A stretch of DNA of 64,000 nt from Streptomyces asoensis (GCF_016860545.1 NZ_BNEB01000005.1:1426001-1490000), one strand, 5' to 3'; counted from the first letter of the stretch, positions 1 through 8,457 are shown. The notes: generated by a model from the sequence alone, not told the origin. Translations and numbers: made by a program.

Positions 1-232
1 GGGACCGGGGAGCGACGGCAGCGGTGTGGTCACGCATGGCCGGGCTCCCCTCGTTCGTCTCGGTACGCGCCGCCCCACTCGTGGGCCGCGCTCGGTGACG
101 GCGAGTGTAGGGGCGCCGGCGCGGGCACCGCACATGATTTTGTCGCACCCGCGCCGGGGGTGTCCCCGGGCGCGGCGGCGGACACGGGGTGCACGGCGGC
201 GGGCGCGGGGTGCGCGCCGCCTGGCGGGCGGA
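1..232. other. Intergenic edge, no gene seen
   Basis: Short GC-rich stretch before the first gene. I see no coding frame with a credible start, no RNA gene and no clear promoter. It lies downstream of the minus-strand nucleotidyltransferase and may hold its terminator, but no clean stem-loop stands out. Confidence 0.4.
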
Positions 233-937
233 TCACACGGGCGTGGTCCGCGCCGCCGGGTAGAACTCCTCGCGTACCCGCCGCAGCCAGGCGTCCGCCG
301 CCGTCTCGTCGGGCTGTTCGGGCAGCACGCTGCGGGTCCCGGCGAACGCCTCCTCGAAGCCGCGCAGCAGCGGCAGCGCGGCCTCGGGGTCGTCGGCGAC
401 CTGCTCACCGAACCTGTGGTAGCTCTCCGGGTCGTCGACGCGGATCGTCAACCGCCCGGTGGAGTACAGCTCGTAGCCCTGGGTGCACAGCCGCTTGAGG
501 TGGCGGGCGTTCTTGGCGATCCGGCCGCGGGTGTCCTCGGAGGGGGTGCCGCCGGTGCGGTTCTGGAGCTTGCGGAACTGCTGGGTGGCGTAACCGAGGT
601 AGGCGTCGCGCACCCGACGGGCGCTGAGCAGCGTCTCGCGCAGGGCGATGAGTTCGTCGCCGAGCGGGGTGCGGACCTCGTACAACTCGTCGGGCAGCCA
701 GACGAGTTCCATCACCGTGGGGTTGCCGCCGAGGGCGAGCCTGCACCACTTGGCCGCCTCGTGCAGGGTGCGGTCGGGCGCCGTGCTGACGTACGACTCC
801 TTCGGCTGGTGCAGCCCGTGCAGTTGCTCGGTGGGGGCGGCGAACATGCCGAGGCGGTCCACGTCGGAGCCTTCGCGCGCGAGTCCGTAGGCGGTCGAGC
901 CGACAATGCCGGACAGCAGGATGTTGGTGACGGTCAC
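233..937 (-). CDS. Nucleotidyltransferase (DNA polymerase beta-like fold)
   Basis: A 234-residue cytoplasmic protein with a pol-beta-type nucleotidyltransferase core near the N-terminus: GS at residues 13-14 followed by D25-x-D27, the pattern that binds metal and nucleotide in this fold. It resembles the predicted nucleotidyltransferases of the RlaP/YcgL type (PF10127), whose substrates are mostly unknown. I chose the GTG at 937 because the GSTAYG motif follows directly and the reading frame further upstream looks non-coding. It is monocistronic and divergent from the hydroxyproline operon, with which it shares a promoter region. The substrate cannot be inferred from context. Family call fairly sure, role unknown. 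Confidence 0.75.
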   Translation of the reverse strand: MTVTNILLSGIVGSTAYGLAREGSDVDRLGMFAAPTEQLHGLHQPKESYVSTAPDRTLHEAAKWCRLALGGNPTVMELVWLPDELYEVRTPLGDELIALRETLLSARRVRDAYLGYATQQFRKLQNRTGGTPSEDTRGRIAKNARHLKRLCTQGYELYSTGRLTIRVDDPESYHRFGEQVADDPEAALPLLRGFEEAFAGTRSVLPEQPDETAADAWLRRVREEFYPAARTTPV

Positions 938-1083
938 AGGTGCCCCCGGTCGTTCCCTGGTGCTGGTCCCGCCCCCGACGGCCGGGTGGCGGGACCGCCA
1001 TGATGCCCCGGCCGGGGCCCGCACGACCTCGCATTTTCCCGGGTCGGCCCCGGGTCGGCCTTCTTTTCGGCATCGGCGCCATG

Positions 1084-1098
1084 TGACATATTACTGTC
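1084..1098. promoter_or_regulatory. Candidate GntR operator and leaderless promoter
   Basis: TGACA-tattac-TGTC ends exactly at the GTG start codon of the next gene. The same half-sites with the same 6-bp spacing recur at 3961-3976 before the second catabolic unit. CATATT at 1087-1092 could be the -10 box of a leaderless transcript starting at the GTG, since no Shine-Dalgarno sequence is visible. The likely binder is the GntR protein encoded at 6222-6923. Confidence 0.55.
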
Positions 1099-2268
1099 GT
1101 GACCAAGCGATCCTGTGGTGACGTCGTGGTCGTCGGTGCCGGCATGGTGGGCGCCGCCTGCGCCCTGTACGCGGCCCGAGCAGGGCTGGACGTGATCCTG
1201 GTCGACCGGGGTCCGGTGGCCGGGGGCACGACCGGCGCCGGTGAGGGCAACCTGCTCGTGTCCGACAAGGAGCCCGGGCCGGAACTCCGACTCGCCCTGC
1301 TGTCGGCCCGGTTGTGGGGCGAGCTCGCCGAGGAGACGGGTCCGGCCGTCGAGTACGAGGCCAAGGGCGGGCTCGTCGTCGCCGCCACGCCCGAGGCGCT
1401 CGGCTCCCTCACCGGTCTCGCGGCCGGACAGCGCGCGGCCGGGGTGACGGCCGTACCGGTCGGCGCCGACGAACTCCACGACCTGGAGCCGGACCTGGCG
1501 CGGGGCCTCGCGGGCGGTGTGCTGTATCCGCAGGACGCCCAGGTCATGCCGACGCTGGCCGCGGCCCGTCTCGTCCGGGCGAGCGGCGCGCGCCTGGAGA
1601 CCGGCCGCACGGTGACGCGGGTGCTGCGCGACACCACCGGCGCGGTGCGGGGCGTCCGCACGGACCGCGGCGACATCCTCGCCCCGGCCGTGGTGAACGC
1701 GGCGGGGACCTGGGGTGCCGAGGTCGCCGCGCTGGCCGGGGTCGGGCTGCCCGTGCTCCCGCGCCGGGGCTTCGTCCTGGTCACCGAGCCGCTGCCGCGC
1801 CGGATCCGGCACAAGGTGTACGCCGCCGACTACGTGGCCGACGTGGCGAGCGATTCCGCCGCGTTGCAGACCTCACCGGTCGTCGAGGGGACCGCGGCCG
1901 GACCGGTGCTGATCGGCGCGAGCCGTGAGCGGGTGGGTTTCGACCGGTCCTTCTCCCTGCCGGTCGTGCGGGCGCTGGCGGCGGGCGCGACCCGCCTCTT
2001 TCCCTTCCTGGCCCGGGTCCGGGCCATGCGCACGTACCTCGGCTTCCGCCCGTACCTGCCCGACCATCTCCCGGCCGTGGGACCCGATCCCCGGGTGCCG
2101 GGGCTCTTCCACGCCTGCGGGCACGAGGGTGCGGGCATCGGGCTCGCGACCGGCACCGGCCACCTCATCGCGCAGGTCCTCGCCGGCGAGCGCCCGGACC
2201 TCGACCTGACACCGCTGCGGCCCGACCGCTTCGACGACGACCGCCATGACGAGGAGGACACCCCGTGA
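1099..2268 (+). CDS. FAD-dependent D-hydroxyproline dehydrogenase, DadA-like subunit
   Basis: A 389-residue member of the glycine/D-amino-acid oxidase (DAO) family. The N-terminal FAD-binding dinucleotide fold is clear (VVVVGAGMVG, glycines at 13-18), and the typical C-terminal 'GHEGAGIGLATGTGHLIA' stretch closes the FAD site. In hydroxyproline clusters this protein pairs with a small 2Fe-2S protein and a second flavoprotein to oxidise cis-4-hydroxy-D-proline to pyrroline-4-hydroxy-2-carboxylate. That triad is present here, overlapping by 4 and 8 bp, so the three are probably translated together and form one hetero-oligomer. The GTG start has no visible Shine-Dalgarno and may be leaderless. 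A role on D-proline or other D-amino acids is the alternative, but the linked epimerase and deaminase favour hydroxyproline. Confidence 0.85.
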   Translation: MTKRSCGDVVVVGAGMVGAACALYAARAGLDVILVDRGPVAGGTTGAGEGNLLVSDKEPGPELRLALLSARLWGELAEETGPAVEYEAKGGLVVAATPEALGSLTGLAAGQRAAGVTAVPVGADELHDLEPDLARGLAGGVLYPQDAQVMPTLAAARLVRASGARLETGRTVTRVLRDTTGAVRGVRTDRGDILAPAVVNAAGTWGAEVAALAGVGLPVLPRRGFVLVTEPLPRRIRHKVYAADYVADVASDSAALQTSPVVEGTAAGPVLIGASRERVGFDRSFSLPVVRALAAGATRLFPFLARVRAMRTYLGFRPYLPDHLPAVGPDPRVPGLFHACGHEGAGIGLATGTGHLIAQVLAGERPDLDLTPLRPDRFDDDRHDEEDTP

Positions 2269-2564
2269 ATCCGCGCGAGCCGCTCCGGGACCACCCCGGC
2301 GACCCGTTCACCCTCACCTTCGACGGCCGGGAGATCGAGGCACTGCCCGGGCAGACGATCGCCGCCGCGCTGTGGACGTCCGGCGTCACGGCCTGGCGCA
2401 CCACCCGGGGTTCGGGGCGGGCGCGCGGCGTCTTCTGCGGGATCGGCGTGTGCTTCGACTGCCTGGTCACCGTCGACGGCCGTCCCGGCCGACGCGCCTG
2501 CCTGGTGCCGGCGGTGCCGGGCGCCGAGGTCCGCACCCAGCACGGGACGGGTCACGATGACTGA
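2265..2564 (+). CDS. (2Fe-2S)-binding subunit of hydroxyproline dehydrogenase
   Basis: A 99-residue ferredoxin-like protein. Four cysteines at 58, 63, 66 and 79 fit the plant-type 2Fe-2S pattern (CGIGVCFDC followed by RRAC). It matches the small subunits (HcnA/SoxX-like) of multi-subunit amine dehydrogenases, which pass electrons between the two flavoproteins. Its GTG start overlaps the preceding stop by 4 bp and its end overlaps the next gene by 8 bp, so stoichiometric synthesis with both flavoprotein subunits is likely. Confidence 0.88.
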   Translation: MNPREPLRDHPGDPFTLTFDGREIEALPGQTIAAALWTSGVTAWRTTRGSGRARGVFCGIGVCFDCLVTVDGRPGRRACLVPAVPGAEVRTQHGTGHDD

Positions 2565-3963
2565 GGACCGTCCGGTACTCGCGGTGATCGGCGCGGGCCC
2601 GGCCGGCCTCGCCGCCGCCCTGGCGGCCGCCGCGCACGGCGTACAGGTGGTGCTGGTCGACTCCGAGCCCGGGCCGGGCGGACAGTTCCACCGGCAGCCC
2701 GCACCGGGAACGGCCGCCCGGCGCCCACCGGCCCTCCGCCACCGGTCGCGCACCTGGGAGCGACTGCGCGCCGGGCTCGACGCCCAGCTCGGCATCGGCC
2801 GGGTCACGTACCTGAGTGACCGTCATGTGTGGTGCGTGGAACGGGCTTCACACGGATTCACCGTGCACGCGCTGGCCGGTCCCGACCAGGAGGAGTCCGT
2901 CGCGGTACGCGTCGACGGAGTTCTGCTGGCGACGGGCGGCTACGAGAAGGTCCTGCCGTTCCCCGGCTGGACGCTGCCCGGCGTGGTCACCGCGGGCGGC
3001 GCCCAGGCCCTGCTCAAGGGCGGGCTCGCCGTGCCCGGCCGCACCGCGGTCGTGGCCGGCACCGGGCCCCTGCTGCTGCCCGTGGCCACCGGCCTCGCGG
3101 CCGCGGGCGTCGACGTCGTCGCCCTGGTCGAGTCGGCGGGGGCCGCCGGTTTCGTGCGCCGCGCCGGGACCTGGGCAGCCGCCCCCGCGAAGGTCACGGA
3201 GGCAATCGCCTACGCGACCCGGCTCCTGGGCCGTCGTGTGCCGGTGATGACCCGGCACACGGTGCTGGCGGCGCACGGCGACGAGCGTCTGGAGGCCGTG
3301 TCCGTCGCCGCGCTCGACCGCGAGGGCCGGCCGGTGCCCGGCACGCGGCGGCGCGTCGTCTGCGACACCCTCGCCGTCGGCCACGGGCTGCTGCCGCACA
3401 CCGACCTCGCGGACGGGCTCGGCTGCCGTCTGGACGGGCCGCGCGTCGTCGTCGACGAGGAACAGCGCACCGACGTCCCCGGCGTGTGGGCCGCGGGTGA
3501 GACCACGGGCATCGGCGGCGCGGCACTGTCGCTCGCCGAGGGCCACATCGCCGGGCGATCGGCAGCGGCCCGGCTGACGGGCGCCGTCCCCGACCCGCGC
3601 GCCTGGGCTCCGGCCGCCCGGGCGCGTACCCGCGCGCGGGCGTTCTTCGCGGCACTGGACGCCGCGTACGCCGCCCGGCCCGTGCGGTGGACGGAGCAGG
3701 TGACCGACGGGACGGTGGTGTGCCGCTGCGAGGAGGTCACCGCCGGCGCCGTCCGCGAGGCCGTGGACACGCTCGGCGCGGGCGATCTGCGCACCGTGAA
3801 ACTGCTGACCCGGGCCGGCATGGGCTGGTGCCAGGGAAGGATGTGCGAGCCCGGTGTCGCGGGCGTCGCGGGCTGCGAACTCCGGCCGGCCCGACGGCTG
3901 CTGGCCCGGCCCGTGCCCCTGGGCGTGCTGGCCGCGCCGGACGACCCCATGGACAGCTCATGA
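2557..3963 (+). CDS. FAD/NAD(P)-binding oxidoreductase subunit with BFD-type [2Fe-2S] domain
   Basis: A 468-residue flavoprotein of the HcnB/SoxA-like type. A GAGPAG FAD motif sits at residues 12-17, a second nucleotide-binding fold occurs mid-protein, and a C-terminal BFD-like [2Fe-2S] domain carries C389, C391 (CRCEE), C425 and C430 (GWCQGRMCEP). It is the electron-accepting partner of the DadA-like subunit in D-hydroxyproline dehydrogenase. The ATG start overlaps the ferredoxin gene by 8 bp. The complete cysteine set suggests an intact electron chain. Electrons may go to quinone or another acceptor, which cannot be told from sequence. Confidence 0.85.
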   Translation: MTEDRPVLAVIGAGPAGLAAALAAAAHGVQVVLVDSEPGPGGQFHRQPAPGTAARRPPALRHRSRTWERLRAGLDAQLGIGRVTYLSDRHVWCVERASHGFTVHALAGPDQEESVAVRVDGVLLATGGYEKVLPFPGWTLPGVVTAGGAQALLKGGLAVPGRTAVVAGTGPLLLPVATGLAAAGVDVVALVESAGAAGFVRRAGTWAAAPAKVTEAIAYATRLLGRRVPVMTRHTVLAAHGDERLEAVSVAALDREGRPVPGTRRRVVCDTLAVGHGLLPHTDLADGLGCRLDGPRVVVDEEQRTDVPGVWAAGETTGIGGAALSLAEGHIAGRSAAARLTGAVPDPRAWAPAARARTRARAFFAALDAAYAARPVRWTEQVTDGTVVCRCEEVTAGAVREAVDTLGAGDLRTVKLLTRAGMGWCQGRMCEPGVAGVAGCELRPARRLLARPVPLGVLAAPDDPMDSS

Positions 3964-3976
3964 CAGTGCAATGTCA
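3961..3976. promoter_or_regulatory. Candidate GntR operator, second copy
   Basis: TGACA-gtgcaa-TGTCA is a perfect 5-bp inverted repeat with a 6-bp centre. It overlaps the stop codon of the dehydrogenase gene and precedes the deaminase gene by about 90 bp. Its half-sites and spacing match the palindrome at 1084-1098, suggesting that the deaminase/epimerase pair has its own regulated promoter. Confidence 0.55.
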
Positions 3977-4010
3977 CACCTCGTACGGTGCGCGTCCCGC
4001 TCGGGCCACG

Positions 4011-4037
4011 CACATCCCGCACATCCCGCACATCCCG
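4011..4037. repeat. Three tandem copies of CACATCCCG
   Basis: A 9-bp unit is repeated perfectly three times in the untranslated leader between the operator at 3961-3976 and the start codon at 4067. Function unknown; it may be simple slippage. Confidence 0.7.
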
Positions 4038-4066
4038 TATGTCCTCCCACGGAAGGGGCCCGCCTC

Positions 4067-5050
4067 ATGACCGCGTCCGCATCCGCATCCGCCCCGGACT
4101 TCCCCGCACCCGGCTCCCCGGCTGCCGGCTCCCCGGCTCCCGCTCCGGCCGCGGCGGCCGCCGCCGCGCCGCGGCCCTGGCGCGGTGTCCTCGTCGCGAC
4201 CGCTCTCCCGCTCCGGGAGGACCTCTCCGTCGACCACGACCGCTACGCCGAACACTGCGCCTGGCTGGTGGCGAACGGCTGCGACGGCGTGGTACCGAAC
4301 GGATCCCTGGGCGAGTACCAGGTGCTCACGCCCGAGGAACGGGCCGCGGTGGTGCGGACCGCGGTCGCCGCGATCGGCGGGGCGCGGGTGATGCCGGGCG
4401 TGGCCGCCTACGGCTCGGCGGAGGCCCGCCGCTGGGCCGAGCAGGCGGCCGAGGCGGGCTGCGGGGCGGTGATGCTGCTCCCGCCGAACGCCTACCGCGC
4501 CGACGAACGGGCCGTCGTGGCCCACTACGCGGAGGTCGCCGGGGCGGGCCTGCCGGTGGTGGCGTACAACAACCCGATCGACACCAAGGTCGACCTCGTG
4601 CCCGAACTGCTGGCCCGGCTGCACGGCGAGGGACACGTCCAAGGGGTCAAGGAGTTCTCGGGCGATGTACGCCGCGCCTACCGGATCGCCGAACTCGCTC
4701 CGGAACTCGACCTGTTGGTCGGGGCCGACGACGTCCTGCTGGAACTGGCGGTGGCCGGCGCCAAGGGCTGGGTGGCCGGCTACCCCAACGCGCTTCCGAG
4801 GGCCTCGGTCGAGCTCTACCGGGCGGCCGTGGCCGGTGATCTCACCACCGCGCTTCCCCTCTACCGCCGACTGCACCCGCTGCTGCGCTGGGACTCGCGC
4901 GTCGAGTTCGTCCAGGCGATCAAGCTCTCGATGGACGTCGTGGGCCGTCACGGCGGTCGCTGCCGCCCGCCACGGGTGCCGCTGACGCCGGACCAGGAGG
5001 CGACCGTCCGCTCGGCCACCGAGAAGGCCGTCGCGGCGGGCCTGGCCTGA
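4067..5050 (+). CDS. DHDPS-family pyrroline-4-hydroxy-2-carboxylate deaminase
   Basis: A 327-residue TIM-barrel lyase of the dihydrodipicolinate synthase/N-acetylneuraminate lyase family. Key residues are visible: Y167 (VAYNNP) and the Schiff-base lysine K195 (GVKEFSG). Next to a hydroxyproline epimerase and dehydrogenase, the expected reaction is deamination and dehydration of pyrroline-4-hydroxy-2-carboxylate to alpha-ketoglutarate semialdehyde. The ATG at 4067 follows a GGAAGGGG ribosome-binding site at 4051-4058; upstream in-frame starts would run through the direct repeats. Residues 5-37 are a low-complexity Ala/Pro/Ser extension absent from typical family members and probably disordered. 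The final semialdehyde dehydrogenase is not in this window. Confidence 0.85.
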   Translation: MTASASASAPDFPAPGSPAAGSPAPAPAAAAAAAPRPWRGVLVATALPLREDLSVDHDRYAEHCAWLVANGCDGVVPNGSLGEYQVLTPEERAAVVRTAVAAIGGARVMPGVAAYGSAEARRWAEQAAEAGCGAVMLLPPNAYRADERAVVAHYAEVAGAGLPVVAYNNPIDTKVDLVPELLARLHGEGHVQGVKEFSGDVRRAYRIAELAPELDLLVGADDVLLELAVAGAKGWVAGYPNALPRASVELYRAAVAGDLTTALPLYRRLHPLLRWDSRVEFVQAIKLSMDVVGRHGGRCRPPRVPLTPDQEATVRSATEKAVAAGLA

Positions 5051-5091
5051 CCGCCCGGCCCACGACCGAGCACGACAGAGAGGGACACTCC

Positions 5092-6093
5092 GTGCGCAGC
5101 AAGCTCGTCCTGCACGCCGTCGACTCGCACACCGAGGGCATGCCCACCCGCGTGATCACCGGCGGGATCGGCACCGTGCCCGGCGCGACGATGAACGAGC
5201 GGCGGCTGTACTTCCGTGAACACCGCGACGACGTCAAGCGGTTGCTGATGAACGAGCCGCGCGGACACGCCGCCATGAGCGGCGCGATCCTCCAGCCGTC
5301 GACACGGGCCGACTGCGACTGGGGTGTCGTCTACATCGAGGTCTCGGGATACCTCCCGATGTGCGGGCACGGCACCATCGGGGTCGCGACGGTACTGGTG
5401 GAGACCGGCATGGTCGAGGTGGTCGAACCGGTCACCACCGTCCGCCTGGACACCCCGGCCGGACCGGTCGTCGCCGAGGTGGCCGTCCGGGACGGCGCGG
5501 CCACGTCCGTGACCTTGCGCAACGTCCCCTCCTTCGTGGTCGCCCTGGACCGCCGGGCGACCCTGCCCGACGGACGCACGGTGACGTACGACCTCGCGTA
5601 CGGCGGCAACTTCTACGCGATCCTGCCGCTGTCGGAGTTCGGGCTGCCCTTCGACCGCGCACGCAAGGACGACATCCTGCGGGCCGGGCTGTCGCTGATG
5701 GAGGTGATCGCCGCGAACGACGAGCCGGTCCATCCCGAGGACGCCTCCATCCGTGGCTGTCACCACGTGCACCTGTACGCGCCGGGCTCCACCGCCCGGC
5801 GGTCCAGGCACGCGATGGCCATCCACCCGGGCTGGTTCGACCGTTCGCCCTGCGGCACGGGGACGAGCGCCCGCATGGCGCAGCTGCACGCGCGGGGCGA
5901 GCTGCCGTTGCACACCGAGTTCGTCAACGAGTCGTTCATCGGGACGCACTTCACGGGCCGGCTGCTCGGCACCACGGAGGTCGCGGGGCGCCCGGCGGTG
6001 CTGCCGAGCTTCACCGGCCGCGCCTGGATCACGGGTACGGCGCAGTACCTGCTGGATCCGACCGACCCGTTCCCCGCGGGCTTCGTCCTGTGA
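5092..6093 (+). CDS. 4-hydroxyproline 2-epimerase (proline racemase family)
   Basis: A 333-residue proline-racemase-fold enzyme. Both catalytic thiols are present: C91 in MCGHGT and C254 in DRSPCGTGTSA. Two cysteines mark racemases and epimerases, while 3-hydroxyproline dehydratases of the same family carry Ser/Thr, so epimerisation of trans-4-hydroxy-L-proline to cis-4-hydroxy-D-proline is the best call. It starts the pathway whose next step is the dehydrogenase encoded at 1099-3963. The GTG start follows a GAGAGGGA ribosome-binding site 41 bp after the deaminase gene, so the two are co-transcribed. Proline racemase activity is the main alternative. Confidence 0.88.
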   Translation: MRSKLVLHAVDSHTEGMPTRVITGGIGTVPGATMNERRLYFREHRDDVKRLLMNEPRGHAAMSGAILQPSTRADCDWGVVYIEVSGYLPMCGHGTIGVATVLVETGMVEVVEPVTTVRLDTPAGPVVAEVAVRDGAATSVTLRNVPSFVVALDRRATLPDGRTVTYDLAYGGNFYAILPLSEFGLPFDRARKDDILRAGLSLMEVIAANDEPVHPEDASIRGCHHVHLYAPGSTARRSRHAMAIHPGWFDRSPCGTGTSARMAQLHARGELPLHTEFVNESFIGTHFTGRLLGTTEVAGRPAVLPSFTGRAWITGTAQYLLDPTDPFPAGFVL

Positions 6094-6106
6094 CCGTGGA
6101 CAATGG

Positions 6107-6124
6107 TGGCACGTGATATGGCAC
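6107..6124. promoter_or_regulatory. Direct repeat TGGCAC in the GntR gene leader
   Basis: TGGCAC occurs twice, 12 bp apart, around GTGATA and about 100 bp before the GntR gene. One helical-turn spacing could mean a regulatory site, but it does not match the TGACA-N6-TGTC palindromes seen elsewhere in the cluster. Confidence 0.25.
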
Positions 6125-6221
6125 AGGTGCCTGCGTCACCGCCACACGTCGGCCTTTCGACACGGCACGGTCCGCGTCGAGAGGCCGCAGAAGGCACAGC
6201 CCGCATCCGAGGAGATCCCCC

Positions 6222-6923
6222 ATGGCCGCCCTGCCGGAGAGCAGCAGCCAGCAGCCCGCCCCCTTGTCGCTGCCGGTGCTCGGCGGCCGGCCCAGCAGCT
6301 ATCGCGAGCGGGTCGCCGACGCGCTGCGCGCGGCGCTGATCGCGGGGGAACTGCGGCCGGGCGAGGTGTACTCGGCGCCCGCCCTGGCGACCCGCTTCGG
6401 CGTCTCGGCGACCCCGGTGCGCGAGGCGATGCTCGACCTGGCCAAGGAGGGCCTGGTGCACGCCGTGCCCAACAAGGGGTTCCGTGTCACGGAGGTCTCC
6501 GACCGGCAGCTCGACGAGTACACGCACGTCCGCGCGCTCATCGAGATCCCCACCGTGGTCGCGCTGGCGACGACCGCGGACCCGGTGTCCCTGGAGGCGC
6601 TGCGTCCGGCCGCCCGGGAGATCGTCACGGCGGCCGTCGCGGGCGACCTCATCGCCTACGTCGAGGCGGACACCCGCTTCCACCTGGGACTGCTCGCGCT
6701 CGCGGGCAACACGCATCTGGTCGAGGTGGTCCGCGGGCTGCGCGGCCGCGCCCGCCTGTACGGGCTGACCGCGCTCGCCGCGTCCGGCCGGCTGCTCTCC
6801 TCCGCCGAGGAACACCTGGAGCTGCTGGACGCTTTGCTGGCCCGCGACGAACGGGCCGTCCACGAGGTCATGACCAGGCATCTCGGCCATGTCCGGCACC
6901 TGTGGGCCTCCGCACCGGATTAG
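6222..6923 (+). CDS. GntR-family (FadR subfamily) regulator of hydroxyproline use
   Basis: A 233-residue one-component regulator. A winged helix-turn-helix lies at about residues 25-90 (FGVSATPVREAM, the typical GntR recognition helix), followed by an all-helical FCD ligand-binding domain with metal-type histidines (FHLGLL, EEHLELL, MTRHL). It is the last gene of the hydroxyproline cluster, with an ATG preceded by GAGGAG. It probably senses a pathway intermediate and controls the two TGACA-N6-TGTC sites. The target is inferred from gene position only. Confidence 0.85.
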   Translation: MAALPESSSQQPAPLSLPVLGGRPSSYRERVADALRAALIAGELRPGEVYSAPALATRFGVSATPVREAMLDLAKEGLVHAVPNKGFRVTEVSDRQLDEYTHVRALIEIPTVVALATTADPVSLEALRPAAREIVTAAVAGDLIAYVEADTRFHLGLLALAGNTHLVEVVRGLRGRARLYGLTALAASGRLLSSAEEHLELLDALLARDERAVHEVMTRHLGHVRHLWASAPD

Positions 6924-6953
6924 CCCGCCCGGCGGCCGGGCCGCCCGCCCCGC

Positions 6954-6995
6954 CCCGCCTCCCGCCTCCCGCCTCCCGCCTCCCGCCTCCCGCCT
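6954..6995. repeat. Six perfect tandem copies of CCCGCCT
   Basis: A 7-bp unit is repeated six times between the GntR gene stop and the monooxygenase gene. Such homopyrimidine short tandem repeats are prone to slippage. No gene reads through it. Confidence 0.85.
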
Positions 6996-7097
6996 GCCCT
7001 ACCTCGTCCGTTCCCGGACCACGCTGTGATTCTTGTCGCGAACGGGCCAAGAGTGACGTACGCGCGGGATGGGCAGCCATGTGCCGGAGTATGAGGA

Positions 7098-8411
7098 GTG
7101 GGTGGCCGAACTGTGGGGGAATCCGTGCGGCTGTGCGTGATCGGTGCGGGGCTGTCGGGGCTGGCTGTGGCGCACGCCCTGAAGAGCGCCGGTGTCGACT
7201 TCGTCTGCCTGGAGCAGGCGAGCGACGTCGGCGGGCTGTGGCGCCGGCCGCAGGCGGGCGAGCGCGGGCCCGGTTATCTGTCCCTCCACCTCAACACCGC
7301 CAAGGCGCTGACGGGTTACTCGGACTACCCGATGCCCGCCTCCTACCCGCTGTACCCCCGGCACAGTCAGATAGCCGCCTATCTGCGCTCGTTCGCCGAG
7401 TGGGCCGGTGTCCTCGACAGCGTCGAACTGGGGACGACGGTGGAGTCGGTACGGCAGGAGGCCGACGGCGGGTGGACGGTCGTCGGCCGGGACGCCGAGG
7501 GTACGGTCTCGTCCCGGGCCTTCTCGCATGTCGTCGTCGCCTCCGGGCACAACTCGGAACCGTCGATGCCGGCGCTCCCGCGAGGCGCCGAGACGTTCAC
7601 CGGAACGATTCACCACTCCGTCGACTACCGCGACGGCAGCGACTACGCCGGACAGCGCGTCGTCGTCGTGGGGCTCGGGAACTCCGCGGTGGACATCGCG
7701 TCGGACCTCTCCCGGCACGCCGGGCAGACCGTTCTCTCGGTGCGCCGCGGACTGCACGTCATGCCCAAGCAGCTGTTCGGCATGGCCCTCGACGAGATCG
7801 CGGACGCGCCCTGGTGGATCAGCATGTCCCTGGAGGAGCAGCGCCGTTTCATCGAGCAGACCCTGCTCGTCGCCCGCGGCAAGCTCCGTGATCACGGGCT
7901 GCCCGAGCCGGACCATCCGGTCTTCTCCTCGGCCGTCACCATCTCCGACGAGATCCTCAGCCGGATCCGCCACGGGGCGGTCACGCCGAAGCCGGCGATC
8001 GAGGCCGTCGACGGCGACCGGGTCTCCTTCACCGACGGCACGTCGGTCAGGGCGGACGCCCTCGTGTACTGCACCGGCTACCGGATGACGTTCCCCTTCC
8101 TGGAGCCGGGCTGCCCGGTGGGCGCCGGGGGTTCGGTCGAGCTGTACAAGCGGGTCGTCGCCCCGGACCGTCCCGGTCTGTTCTTCGCCGGGCTGATCCG
8201 CCCCGTCGGTTCGATCACCCGGCTGGTGGAGGCCCAGGCACGGTGGATCGGACGGCTCGCCACCGGCGCCGCCGTACTGCCGGAGGCGGAGGTCATGCAC
8301 AAGGAGATCGCCGCGTACCTGAGCGGCGTAGCGGGCCAGTACGGCCGGCGCGAGGGGGCGTCGACGCAGGTCAACGTGGCGCCCTACCTCCAGGAGCTGC
8401 GCGAGGAGTGA
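7098..8411 (+). CDS. Flavin-containing monooxygenase (FMO-like)
   Basis: A 437-residue flavoprotein. It has an FAD fold GAGLSG at residues 16-21, the FMO identifying motif in FTGTIHHSVDY, and an NADPH-binding fold at VVVVGLGNSAVDIA. It should oxygenate a nitrogen or sulfur nucleophile, or act as a Baeyer-Villiger-type enzyme, using NADPH and oxygen. The GTG start follows GAGGAG closely; a second GTG at codon 6 is possible. It stands alone, upstream of a strong bidirectional hairpin and convergent with the conservon. The substrate cannot be read from context. Confidence 0.82.
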   Translation: MGGRTVGESVRLCVIGAGLSGLAVAHALKSAGVDFVCLEQASDVGGLWRRPQAGERGPGYLSLHLNTAKALTGYSDYPMPASYPLYPRHSQIAAYLRSFAEWAGVLDSVELGTTVESVRQEADGGWTVVGRDAEGTVSSRAFSHVVVASGHNSEPSMPALPRGAETFTGTIHHSVDYRDGSDYAGQRVVVVGLGNSAVDIASDLSRHAGQTVLSVRRGLHVMPKQLFGMALDEIADAPWWISMSLEEQRRFIEQTLLVARGKLRDHGLPEPDHPVFSSAVTISDEILSRIRHGAVTPKPAIEAVDGDRVSFTDGTSVRADALVYCTGYRMTFPFLEPGCPVGAGGSVELYKRVVAPDRPGLFFAGLIRPVGSITRLVEAQARWIGRLATGAAVLPEAEVMHKEIAAYLSGVAGQYGRREGASTQVNVAPYLQELREE

Positions 8412-8457
8412 GGGCGGGAGGGCCCGCGCCGAAACCGCGGACCCCTCCGAAGACGGA

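Noticed and set aside
4011..4037. CRISPR-like repeat
   Set aside because: Three adjacent 9-bp units without spacers and no cas genes; a simple tandem repeat.
6097..6130. Third TGACA-N6-TGTC operator before the GntR gene
   Set aside because: Only a GACA half-site is present; the matching half is missing, so autoregulation by the same site is not supported.
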